Assembly (NCBI GenBank): GCA_038207155.1
Contig: JBBRAB010000022.1
Span: forward strand, 1 to 64,000
Length of the DNA stretch: 64,000 nucleotides
Direction of reading: 5' to 3'
DNA from: FEN-1139 sp038207155
Lineage (GTDB): Bacteria; Myxococcota_A; Polyangia; Polyangiales; Polyangiaceae
The notes beneath the pieces were generated by a model that was given only the letters and a program-made list of their open reading frames with translations, was not told where the DNA came from and did not search any database. Made by a program: the position numbers and the translations under genes. This document shows, one piece after another, positions 52,568 to 60,335 of the stretch. Each line of letters opens with the position of its first letter. The stretch's first letter is position 1.

Positions 52568-52746
52568 TCGCGCGCCTCGCAGGGCCGTTAAGGTGCCGGG
52601 CTCCCGCTGGGGGTCCGGTACTTACTTTTGTGGGTCATGCGTCGTTTGGGCGTGAGCAGGCGCACCCGCGCCGGTGGTCACCACGCGATGTGACCCAGAC
52701 CTTGCCCACCGCTGAAATCCCCCTGGCTCAAGCAGAAGGCAGCCTC

Positions 52747-52995
52747 ATGACCGTCGAATTTGAGAAAATCCCCAACTCCTTCTGGGTGAACGTCGCCCTC
52801 GGCACAGTCGACGTAGCCTATGAATTCCTGGCCCTCAAGATCGCGCTCTCGCGACTGCGAGGTCACGCCAAGGCAGGACCGGCGGAGGCCAGCAAGGCTG
52901 GCGAGGAGCTCCGAACGCTGTTCGCCAAATACGCACAGATCCCACAGGCCCAGCGCGATCTCCAGAATCTCCTTGGAAAGGCAGGATTGTCATGA
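52747..52995 (+). CDS. Small soluble protein of unknown function (82 aa)
   Basis: The protein has 82 residues. The N-terminal half is hydrophobic and helical (FWVNVALGTVDVAYEFLALK), the C-terminal half is charged (GEELRTLFAKYAQIPQAQRD). There is no signal peptide. ATG 52747 is the only good start; a much longer frame upstream lacks coding character. It overlaps the next gene by four bases and is probably its partner. I recognise no family. Confidence 0.7.
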   Translation: MTVEFEKIPNSFWVNVALGTVDVAYEFLALKIALSRLRGHAKAGPAEASKAGEELRTLFAKYAQIPQAQRDLQNLLGKAGLS

Positions 52996-53975
52996 AGCTA
53001 CTCGACAGCGCTCAAGCCAGCGCACTCATCCAAAGTGGCAAGCCCCTGCTTCTGGCCGGGGATGAAGCGGTGCTGCTGGGGCTGCCACGTGGCAACTGGA
53101 TCGCTGGCACCATTCCGTATTTCATGACCGCCGAAGGTGGCTGTCAGAACCGGGAGAAGGTGTTCGTCCACGAGATCCCCGACGTGGTCCTGCGCGCGCA
53201 CATTCGCGCTTATAACACGAGCAATATCTCGCGCGTTTACAGCCATGGTTTCGACAACGGGATGTCCGCGGTGATCGTTCCCGCACTGACCGACATCCAC
53301 CAAACCTTCGCGAACGGCGCTCCCCAATTCCCCGACTTTGCGCTGGTTCCGCTGTTTGGCTGGATCGCGGGGATTCACCTCTCGGAGCTCGGCTCAACCG
53401 CGCCCAAAGTGGTCGACGGAAGCACAGGGGAGGTCTTTACGGACCAGGCCATCGTGATGCACATGGAGCTGCGCCCGGGCTATTACGCCAATGTCGACAT
53501 CATCAACCTGTTTGAGCCCGGCACAGGCGACCAGCTCACGTTCCCGGCAAGTGGCTTCTCTGCAGATCGCGTCTTTGTCAATGGTGTGGAGCAATCGTTT
53601 TACGAGTACATGACGAAGAACGAAATCGATCTTCGCCCGCCGCTCGTGGCCGACTACTGCGGGGCGCACGTCAACGTCAGCTTTCAGTCGCTTGATCATG
53701 AGAACAAACGCGTCAACTTCTACGCGCCAGTGTTCGAGAACGTGGTGTACCGGCTCGCCGAACCCGTGGCGGACTACGTCGCGGAGTTCGGTAAGCAGCT
53801 CGGCTCGCGCGCATCGAGCGGTCTCGTGTTCAGCTGCAACTGCATCCTGAACTACCTCTATGCCGAGCTCGAAGGCAAACAGACGGGCGCCTTCGCTGGA
53901 CCGATCACGTTCGGTGAAGTGGCCTTCCAGCTGCTCAACCAGACGCTCGTTTACGTGGATGTTGCCAAGCTCTAG
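52992..53975 (+). CDS. Conserved-looking protein, weakly FIST-like
   Basis: The protein has 327 residues, soluble, no signal peptide. It opens with ASALIQSGKPLLLAGDEAVL, then LPRGNWIAGTIPYFMTAEGG, which I associate with a conserved bacterial DUF (possibly DUF6976, from memory). The C-terminal part has SRASSGLVFSCNCILNYLY and GAFAGPITFGEVAF, reminiscent of the FIST C-terminal sensory domain pattern (FSC-N...GP..FGE). This would suggest small-molecule sensing. It is translationally coupled to the 82-residue gene. Confidence 0.75.
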   Translation: MKLLDSAQASALIQSGKPLLLAGDEAVLLGLPRGNWIAGTIPYFMTAEGGCQNREKVFVHEIPDVVLRAHIRAYNTSNISRVYSHGFDNGMSAVIVPALTDIHQTFANGAPQFPDFALVPLFGWIAGIHLSELGSTAPKVVDGSTGEVFTDQAIVMHMELRPGYYANVDIINLFEPGTGDQLTFPASGFSADRVFVNGVEQSFYEYMTKNEIDLRPPLVADYCGAHVNVSFQSLDHENKRVNFYAPVFENVVYRLAEPVADYVAEFGKQLGSRASSGLVFSCNCILNYLYAELEGKQTGAFAGPITFGEVAFQLLNQTLVYVDVAKL

Positions 53976-54060
53976 CCACCGCTAGGCTCACGACGCTGCC
54001 GGATCGCCTCCGACAACCTCCCTTAGACTGTGAGGCTCCAGGCTCCGTTCGGTCAGCGTC

Positions 54061-54108
54061 ACTCCTTCAGGAGTCCAAAGCACCTCGCCGCGCCCGGCGG
54101 GGTGCTTT
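54061..54108. terminator. Two hairpins downstream of the FIST-like gene
   Basis: A short hairpin ACTCC-TTCA-GGAGT (54061-54074) is followed by a stronger one, AAAGCACCTCGCCG (54077-54090) with CGGCGGGGTGCTTT (54095-54108) around a four-base loop with one G-T pair. The pair lies about 100 bases after the stop of the 52992 gene. A clean T-run is missing on the plus strand, but the arm ends in TTT. Confidence 0.6.
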
Positions 54109-54217
54109 CGCGCTTGTGGTCCGCCCTCCCGGGGCCTCTCCCCCCTTTTCCACAGAAAAAAACCACGAAAATTGACTGTCTAACACTTGTCTAAGACACT
54201 TCGGGTCCTACGCATTG

Positions 54218-54242
54218 GAGGAACTCACTCGAGGAACTCACC
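54218..54242 (+). promoter_or_regulatory. Duplicated ribosome-binding segment before the fasciclin gene
   Basis: The 11-base segment GAGGAACTCAC occurs twice in tandem, at 54218-54228 and 54231-54241, directly before the ATG at 54243. The inner copy is at correct Shine-Dalgarno distance. About 40 bases upstream a GTCTAA motif is also repeated (54178-54183 and 54189-54194), behind TTGACT at 54172. Confidence 0.6.
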
Positions 54243-54863
54243 ATGAACCAGCTCTTCAAAGTATCCGCCCTAATGACCCTCGCCCTCGGCCTCTCCCTCA
54301 CGGGCTGCTCGAGCGACGACGAATCGACCAGCAGCGCCGCGACCGGGGGAAGCCCCGCCAGCACCGGTGGCTCAAGCTCAGGTGGCTCAAGCTCAGGTGG
54401 CACCGCAGGCATGGGGGGCATGCCCGTCGTGGAAAAGAATATTCTCGAAACCGCCAAGGCGGCAGGAAGCTTCAAGACACTCCTGGCGGCGGTCGACGCA
54501 GCGGGGCTCACGGCAACCCTCAACGGACCAGGTCCCTTCACCGTGTTTGCACCGACGGACGCGGCCTTCGAGGCCCTTCCGGCAGGCACGCTGGACACCC
54601 TACTCAAGCCGGAGAACAAAGCGACTCTCGCGGGGATTCTGAGCTACCACGTTGTTGCCGGTGAGGTGCTCGCCGCCGACGTCGTCAAGCTCAGCGAGGC
54701 CACCACCGTGAACGGTGCCAAGGTCAGCATCGCCGTCGTCGACGGCAAGGTCATCCTCACCGACGGCGTGGGAGGCAAGTCCGAAGTAGTGACGACCGAC
54801 ATCACGGCATCCAACGGCGTCATCCACGTGCTCAGCGCGGTGCTTCTACCGCCCGCAGGCTGA
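54243..54863 (+). CDS. Fasciclin (FAS1)-domain lipoprotein
   Basis: The protein has 206 residues. The lipobox LTGC is followed by SSDDESTSSA and a Gly/Ser tether with a GSSSGGSSSGG-like repeat. One FAS1 domain (about 65-206) has NILETAKAAGSFKTLLAAV, the H1 motif FTVFAPTDAAFEALP, YHVVAGEVL and the H2 motif ITASNGVIHVLSAVLLPP. FAS1 domains mediate adhesion, so this is probably a surface adhesin. The ATG is preceded by a duplicated ribosome site. Confidence 0.93.
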   Translation: MNQLFKVSALMTLALGLSLTGCSSDDESTSSAATGGSPASTGGSSSGGSSSGGTAGMGGMPVVEKNILETAKAAGSFKTLLAAVDAAGLTATLNGPGPFTVFAPTDAAFEALPAGTLDTLLKPENKATLAGILSYHVVAGEVLAADVVKLSEATTVNGAKVSIAVVDGKVILTDGVGGKSEVVTTDITASNGVIHVLSAVLLPPAG

Positions 54864-55026
54864 GCGCGGGAGTCGGCGTAGGAACTGTTGACGAAGCCCG
54901 CACCGAAAGGGGCGGGTTCCGGGACTGCATTGCGAGCGAGGGCTCGTCGATGTCGGCTCAAGCGTGGAGAACACGCCCGTCATCGCCAATCCGGCTTCCG
55001 ACGAGCCCAGAACGGCCCGAGGCGAT

Positions 55027-55776
55027 TCAGAAAGGCGGGCTTCCTTTGTAATTGCCGGGCGGATCGTAGCGACAGCAAATCACGGTGGCGCCGCCCGCGC
55101 AGGTCGCGCTACCGCAGCCGATCGAAACCGAGTCTCGCCAGACGAGCTGGGTGTAGTGACCCGTTCCGGACTCGAAAACATAGGTTGGTGAATATTCGTA
55201 TTTTGACTTCTCTCCGGCCCACATGTTGACCGCACCGGTTGGCGAGAGGTTTCCACTGCTCATCGCGAGGTTCTCACCGTAGCCAGTACCCGACGCGTGC
55301 TGCAGTCCGCAATTCTTGGTGTCACGGAGGCTCTCCGCCCAAGCCTGAGCGGTGGCGGCCACCGTGGCGCTCCAGGTAACCGGCGGCAGGGGGGCCCAGG
55401 TGCCCGCGTAGCCGGCGGGCTGCTCGACAGCAGCACGCACGGCATTGGTGGCATTGACGTACTCCGAACCGTCACCCGTCGCCGGGCTACCGCCCGTCGC
55501 GGAGCCACCGCCCGTCGCGGAGCCACCGCCTGTCGCGGAGCCACCGCCCGTCGCGGAGCCGCCGCCCGTCGCGGAGCCGCCGCCCGTCGCGGAGCCGCCG
55601 CCCGTCGCGGAGCCGCCGCCCGTCGCGGAGCCACCGCCCGTCGCGGAGCCGCCGCCAGTTCCCGTGTCGCCCGTTCCATCGCCATCGCCGTCATCGCTGC
55701 AACCGACCAGAGCGACCCCCGAGACGAGCAGGGTCACGAGCACGGCGCCAAACCGAGAGGGATTTGTGAGCTTCAT
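55027..55776 (-). CDS. CAP/SCP-domain lipoprotein with GGGSAT repeat linker
   Basis: The protein has 249 residues. The lipobox is ALVGC, then SDDGDGDG. A linker of nine consecutive GGGSAT units and one variant (about 40-100) leads to a CAP domain (about 108-249): NAVRAAVEQPAGYAGTWAPL, AQAWAESLRD, CGLQHASGTGYGENLAM, YTQLVWRDSVSIGCG and a final CRYDPPGNYKG. The His/Glu CAP cavity residues are present. It is a secreted, lipid-anchored protein of the PR-1 type, shorter than the 51554 homologue and without its Cys-rich module. Confidence 0.9.
   Translation of the reverse strand: MKLTNPSRFGAVLVTLLVSGVALVGCSDDGDGDGTGDTGTGGGSATGGGSATGGGSATGGGSATGGGSATGGGSATGGGSATGGGSATGGGSATGGSPATGDGSEYVNATNAVRAAVEQPAGYAGTWAPLPPVTWSATVAATAQAWAESLRDTKNCGLQHASGTGYGENLAMSSGNLSPTGAVNMWAGEKSKYEYSPTYVFESGTGHYTQLVWRDSVSIGCGSATCAGGATVICCRYDPPGNYKGSPPF
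55488..55655. repeat. 18-base tandem repeat encoding the GGGSAT linker
   Basis: About nine near-identical 18-base units, plus-strand form GTCGCGGAGCCACCGCCC, run inside the CAP lipoprotein gene. Units differ only at single silent positions. The period is a multiple of three, so copy-number change would alter linker length without shifting frame. Confidence 0.92.
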
Positions 55777-55909
55777 GGTCCACGCATCATGCGCCGCAAG
55801 CCGCGCTGATTGGCCTAATTTGTGCCAAGAATCCCGATTTTGGTAGCAACTGGACCTACAGTCTCACAGTCACGGTTGATAATGCGGCCTCGCTCGGAGT
55901 TCACCTCGC

Positions 55910-57208
55910 TCAGAAGCTCTTGCCGACCGTGAAGACGCGCTTGCCGTCGCTCAACTGAAACGCGTAGAGCGCGGTCCAACTGGCGTAGTAGACGAACTCC
56001 GACGTCGCCACGATGCCACAATCCACCTGGCTCGCGGAGTGGATCTCCACGTCCCAGAGACGGTGTCCCGTCTGCGCCTCGAGGCACGCCAGGCGCATGC
56101 CTTTGTTGTCGCGCAGCGCATAGGGCACCACAAGCTTACCCACAGCGTAGCTGGCGAGCTGCGTCGTCACGTTCACCTTGGTGGCGAGCGGATCGATGCC
56201 GGGAACAACCTCAAGCCACCGCGACTTGCCGTTCTCGACGCCGGCCACCATGGCAACCGAGCTCCCCTTGGCCTTATCCCCAAGCATGAAGCGAACCTTC
56301 GAACCTTGAGCGATCAGTGCCCGGTGCGCGTTGAGCTCCGGCAGATGCTGAAGCCCGGCAAGTCCCTCCTGGGCGAACTCCGACCAACCGACGATGCGCT
56401 CGGTCGGCGACTCACTCGCGCGCAGGGTGTAGACGGGATCACAGCCCGGCAGCGCACCGTGAGAGCGCGCGCGTGGCAGCGACTCAGGCGAGCCGACCCT
56501 CTTTCCCGTACCCAGGTCGAAGCGATGAAACTGCTCGTCTGCTGCGAGTATTCCGAGCACTCCGCCACGAGCGCACACGCGCCGCGCCTTTTCGCCGAGC
56601 AGCCCCGCCCAGCTGGGCTCCCCGGTGCGCAGCGAGTAGGCCTGTAGCTTGCCGAGGGAGTCGACCACGATCACCTGCTGTCCCACCACCGACACACGCG
56701 CCGAACTGTCCGCCTGCTCGGGAGTGAGCTTGGCGCTGCGCCAAAGTAGTTTTCCGTCCTGCCCGCGTAGCGCGCACACAAACGACTCTGGGGTGGTCTC
56801 ATCGCAGAGCGTGACAATGTCCGGGCGACCGTCGGCGTCCACGTCGCCCAGCATCGGACTGCTGCGTACGCGCAGCTTGGATGAATCACCGCCGCCCAAA
56901 GACACCCCGATCGGAGGCACGTCCTCTTGAGTCGCGCCGTTGCGAGCCGCCACTGACTGACGCCCCACTACCAGCGAGAGGACGAGCCCGGCAACACTAA
57001 GCCCGACGGTGCCCAGGACCAACGTGAGCAGCAGCGCGATTGACATCCGCTGTGGCGGCTGCACGACGCTGAGCCCGGGATGCTGCTGCGCGAAGCGCTG
57101 CACTACGGAGCGAGTGTCGCAGTATTGGCACTGCACGGTTTCGACACCGGGGGCGAGCTCGAGCGGCGCACCACAACTCGGACACTTAGGGATGGACAGC
57201 CTAGCCAT
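55910..57208 (-). CDS. Zinc-ribbon membrane protein with PQQ-type beta-propeller
   Basis: The protein has 432 residues. An N-terminal zinc ribbon uses CPSCGAPLELA and CQYCDT (C9, C12, C27, C30). One membrane helix follows at about 56-82. The outer part (about 105-432) is a propeller with DVDADGRPDIV (FG-GAP-like calcium loop) and blades such as GKLLWRSA, GKLQAYSLRTGEPSWAG and GHRLWDVEIHS. The ribbon is on the cytoplasmic side and the propeller outside, so the protein could link a surface signal to an inner partner. Its ribbon is similar to the one in the DUF4178 protein at 19633. Confidence 0.87.
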   Translation of the reverse strand: MARLSIPKCPSCGAPLELAPGVETVQCQYCDTRSVVQRFAQQHPGLSVVQPPQRMSIALLLTLVLGTVGLSVAGLVLSLVVGRQSVAARNGATQEDVPPIGVSLGGGDSSKLRVRSSPMLGDVDADGRPDIVTLCDETTPESFVCALRGQDGKLLWRSAKLTPEQADSSARVSVVGQQVIVVDSLGKLQAYSLRTGEPSWAGLLGEKARRVCARGGVLGILAADEQFHRFDLGTGKRVGSPESLPRARSHGALPGCDPVYTLRASESPTERIVGWSEFAQEGLAGLQHLPELNAHRALIAQGSKVRFMLGDKAKGSSVAMVAGVENGKSRWLEVVPGIDPLATKVNVTTQLASYAVGKLVVPYALRDNKGMRLACLEAQTGHRLWDVEIHSASQVDCGIVATSEFVYYASWTALYAFQLSDGKRVFTVGKSF

Positions 57209-57353
57209 GCAGCCGCAAGCGTAAGAGCAATAGCCGCACCAATGCCACCCCCAATTGCCCGGCCGCGTCAGCGAGCCAGCCGGGGCCCCTCGCCCCTAAA
57301 GGCGCGGGTCGTGGGTACAGCGCCCCGGGCCAAGTCTGCTATGACCGCACGCG

Positions 57354-58742
57354 GTGAAACCACCTCAGCGAGCCCAAGCCGGCAGCATTGGAGAAGTCGT
57401 CGCAGTCGCGCTGCCGATGGTCGTATCGCTGTCCTGCGACACGCTCATGATGTTCACGGATCGCTGGTTCGTGTCCAGACTGGGCAGCTTCGCGATGAAC
57501 GCGATCTTCGTGGGAGGGCTGGCAGCCTTTGCGTCGCAGACCTTCTTCACAGGTCTGATCGGCTACAGCACCGCCCTGGTCGCGCAGGAATACGGCGCCG
57601 GACGCAAGGATCGCTGCGTGCTGACCGCGTATCAATCGTTGCTGATCGCAGTCTGCGCCTGGCCGTTGCTGCTGCTGCTGATCCCGCTCGGTCGGGCCAT
57701 CTTTCCTCGCCTCGGATTTCCAGCGTCACAGCTCCCCGACCAGCTGCGGTACTTCTCGCTGCTCACGCTCGGCTCAGGGCTCGGCCTGCTACGCGGCGCG
57801 TTTTCCGGCTTCTTTTCCGGCATGGGGCGCACTCGCGTGGTCATGATCGCCTCGCTCACCTCGGTGCTCTTCAATGTGCCGCTTGTCTACGTGCTGGTCT
57901 TCGGAAAGCTTGGGCTGCCCGCCCTCGGCGTGACAGGAGCCGCCCTAGGCACGCTCACGGCCTCCGCCGCCGGCGTGCTGGTGCTCGCGCTCGCGTTCCT
58001 CTCCAAGCATGGCGCCCGCAGCCTGGGGCAGCTTCCACGCTTCGGCATTGATCGCACCTTGATGCGCGAGTTGGTGCAGAAGGGCGCACCGTCGGGGCTC
58101 GAGTTCCTCCTCAACATGCTGGCGTTTCAGCTAATGGTCTTGCTGCTGCAGCGGCAGGGTGAGGCCAGCGCAACCGCGGCGACCCTGATGTTCAACTGGG
58201 ACATGGTGTCCTTCATCCCGCTGATTGGTGTGGAGATCGGCGTGACCAGCATGGTCGGGCGTTACCTGGGAGCCCGCAATTTTGCGGCCGTTCGGCGCTC
58301 GGTGCGGTCGGGACTCAAGATCAGCGGCGCCTTCTCGGCGTTCGTGTTCGTGGCGTTTCTCGCCTGCCCTGGGGTGCTGGTGGACGTATTTCGCGGACAC
58401 CCTCCTACGGCCGCGTTTCTCGCTGGGCGCCCGCTGGCGATCGACATGCTGCGCTTGGCTTCGATCTACGTCGGCAGCGAAGCCTTGCTGATGGTGTTCG
58501 TCGGAGCGCTGCGCGGCGTCGGCGACACGTTCTTCACCATGCTCGCCTCCAACGGTCTGCACTGGATCCTGGCGCTCACCCTGTGGATCACGCTTGAGCT
58601 GATGCACCAAACCACGCTGGTCGGTTGGGGCGTGGTCGTCGGGATCTTTATGCTCTTTCCGCTCGTCCTGATGCTGCGCTGGCGTCAGGGCCGCTGGCGC
58701 CATGCCAGCGTGCTCGCGCTAGCCGAGCCAGTCGCACATTAG
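57354..58742 (+). CDS. MATE-family multidrug/metabolite efflux transporter
   Basis: The protein has 462 residues with about 12 membrane helices in two homologous halves. The first half opens with GEVVAVALPMVVSLSCDTLM, FTDRWFVSRLG; the second has GAPSGLEFLLNMLAFQLMVL and GVEIGVTSMVGRYLGARN. These match MatE domains (antiport of Na+ or H+ against organic cations). The start GTG follows a GCGGTG context without a strong ribosome site. Substrate unknown. It ends before a terminator hairpin shared with the convergent cold-shock gene. Confidence 0.92.
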   Translation: MKPPQRAQAGSIGEVVAVALPMVVSLSCDTLMMFTDRWFVSRLGSFAMNAIFVGGLAAFASQTFFTGLIGYSTALVAQEYGAGRKDRCVLTAYQSLLIAVCAWPLLLLLIPLGRAIFPRLGFPASQLPDQLRYFSLLTLGSGLGLLRGAFSGFFSGMGRTRVVMIASLTSVLFNVPLVYVLVFGKLGLPALGVTGAALGTLTASAAGVLVLALAFLSKHGARSLGQLPRFGIDRTLMRELVQKGAPSGLEFLLNMLAFQLMVLLLQRQGEASATAATLMFNWDMVSFIPLIGVEIGVTSMVGRYLGARNFAAVRRSVRSGLKISGAFSAFVFVAFLACPGVLVDVFRGHPPTAAFLAGRPLAIDMLRLASIYVGSEALLMVFVGALRGVGDTFFTMLASNGLHWILALTLWITLELMHQTTLVGWGVVVGIFMLFPLVLMLRWRQGRWRHASVLALAEPVAH

Positions 58743-58862
58743 TCACTTGACGCGCGGGGCTGCACATCCTGACGGAGCCGCACGACCGCGCGTGACGGAG
58801 CCGTACGACCGCGCCTGTTGACGAGATCCCAACGGCGAGGCCAGCACGCCGACAAAATAATA

Positions 58863-58900
58863 AAAGGGAAAGCGGCTCCGCGAAGAGCTGCTTTCCCTTT
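58863..58900 (-). terminator. Intrinsic terminator of the cold-shock gene
   Basis: Sixteen-base arms (58863-58878 and 58885-58900, one G-T pair) enclose a six-base loop CGCGAA. On the minus strand the hairpin is followed by a U-rich tail (TTTATTATTTTG). It lies just after the cold-shock gene and may also stop MATE transcription from the other side. Confidence 0.92.
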
Positions 58901-58921
58901 AGAAATGAGCGTTGCCGCTCT

Positions 58922-59119
58922 TTAGACGAGCCGAACGTTCTCGGCGCGGGGGCCTTTCGGTCCCTGGCCTTCCTCGAAGGACACAGACTGTCCCTCTTGG
59001 AGCTCGTGAAATGCGACGCCTTCAAGCGCCGACGTGTGGAAAAACAGGTCCTTACCCGACTGGGTTGCAATGAAGCCAAAACCCTTGTCCGTCAGGCGCT
59101 TGATAGTTCCTTCAGCCAC
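58922..59119 (-). CDS. Cold-shock protein (CspA family)
   Basis: The protein has 65 residues from GTG 59119, the family's normal size. AAGAAGG seven bases upstream supports this start over a TTG seven codons earlier. It is a five-strand OB fold that binds single-stranded RNA or DNA, with RNP1 KGFGFI and RNP2 DLFFH, then the EGQGPKGPRAENVRL end. It probably acts as an RNA chaperone. A clear terminator follows. Confidence 0.96.
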   Translation of the reverse strand: MAEGTIKRLTDKGFGFIATQSGKDLFFHTSALEGVAFHELQEGQSVSFEEGQGPKGPRAENVRLV

Positions 59120-59477
59120 TTCGGTAACCTTCTTCAGCAAGTGCTCGTTGCGGAGATCGCAGCGGGCAGCCTACCCAGCTTATGCCAGGTCGGCACACCC
59201 TCTTTACACGAAACACTGTCCGGCGCTTGATGATTGCTCCAAGCAGCCCATTATTCTCCGAACGGGCACGCCCGCCATCGCCCCAAATGGCCGGCATCTC
59301 GGGCGACAGAGCGGGAATCACTCAGGATTATCCTCCGGAGCGCTCAGAGCAGAAAAATGACCCGGCCTGCGGGGCGGCAACCCCGTGAGCCCACTCAGCG
59401 CCAGGTCGAGAGTAGGTCGACGCCGATTGAACCGCCGGCGAGCTCCCCCCGAAGCTCACCTGCCAAGCCCTGACGCC
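59120..59477. other. Intergenic region upstream of the cold-shock gene
   Basis: The region lies between the outer-membrane protein gene and the cold-shock gene, both on the minus strand. It should carry the cold-shock promoter and a leader RNA, which in many csp genes is long and structured. A small hairpin GGGG-CGGCAA-CCCC occurs near 59375. I see no ORF with coding character. Confidence 0.45.
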
Positions 59478-60197
59478 TCAAAAGTGCAGGCCGACACCAG
59501 CCGCCAGGCGGACGTCCCAGGAGCTCTGAGCCTGAACGGTGAACGCTCGTGCGGTTGGCGTCCCTCCAACGGACACGCGATCGCCCCAGGCGTCGGGTTG
59601 CGAGAGATTGCGACTTGCGCGCAGCTCCAGCGGGATCTCAATTCCAACTAGCGGCAGCTCGATCACTACTCCAGTGCCGCCGGTGACGTAGGTCGACGAC
59701 TTGTCGCGAGTCGCGTAGGTCGCCTGCCCGACGCTGCCCGGGCCCGAGGTGACCTCGACCTTAGCGCTCGAGCTCAGCGGCACGGCAAAGTCGGGTCCCA
59801 CACCAATCCACAGGCGCGCAAACGGAAGCGGGAGATTCAGCTTGGCAAGCAGGGGAATGCGCAGCGTGTTCACGGTCAGGGTTTCGCGCGTCTCTATCAC
59901 TTGGTTGAGGGTCACGTTCCGGTACATCACGCCATGGTCGTAGCCGGCACCGATCTCCGCGCTGAGGAACTTGATCAGCCGCAGCTCGTAGTAGCCCTGT
60001 CCCGCGTAGGAAAACCCTGCACCGGAACCCAAAAAGCCGAGGCCCGTGAAGCCGTCCGTGTCGGTTGGCGCAGTCCAGATATCCGCCCCGCCGAGGAGCT
60101 TTACACCGACCACTTGATCCATAACGAGGTTGGCATGCGCCGCCGAACTAATGCCCAGCATCGCGACCGCAGAGGCAAGTACCAAGGGGAGTTTCAT
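59478..60197 (-). CDS. Outer-membrane beta-barrel-type protein
   Basis: The protein has 239 residues from ATG 60197, which starts a clean signal peptide (KLPLVLASAVAMLGISSAAHA). The rest is a series of alternating hydrophobic strands (FTGLGFLGSGAGFSYAGQG, YYELRLIKFLSAEIGAGYDHG, GVVIELPLVGIEIPLELRA). The C-terminal residue is Phe (AAGVGLHF), the usual last-strand signal for barrel assembly. About 10-12 strands fit the length. Role unknown. Confidence 0.83.
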   Translation of the reverse strand: MKLPLVLASAVAMLGISSAAHANLVMDQVVGVKLLGGADIWTAPTDTDGFTGLGFLGSGAGFSYAGQGYYELRLIKFLSAEIGAGYDHGVMYRNVTLNQVIETRETLTVNTLRIPLLAKLNLPLPFARLWIGVGPDFAVPLSSSAKVEVTSGPGSVGQATYATRDKSSTYVTGGTGVVIELPLVGIEIPLELRASRNLSQPDAWGDRVSVGGTPTARAFTVQAQSSWDVRLAAGVGLHF

Positions 60198-60335
60198 GGA
60201 GTGCTTGTACCACTCAACCCGCGCGATTGTCCCGCCTAGGAACAGGAGCTGTATGCCCCAGGGACAGTTCAATCAGCAAAAATCACGCAATTCCAGCCTC
60301 ACAGGACGCGGCACGGGGTTTGCTCATTGGGGAAC

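Noticed and set aside
55488..55655. CRISPR-like regular array
   Set aside because: Units are contiguous with no unique spacers and encode a GGGSAT protein linker in frame.
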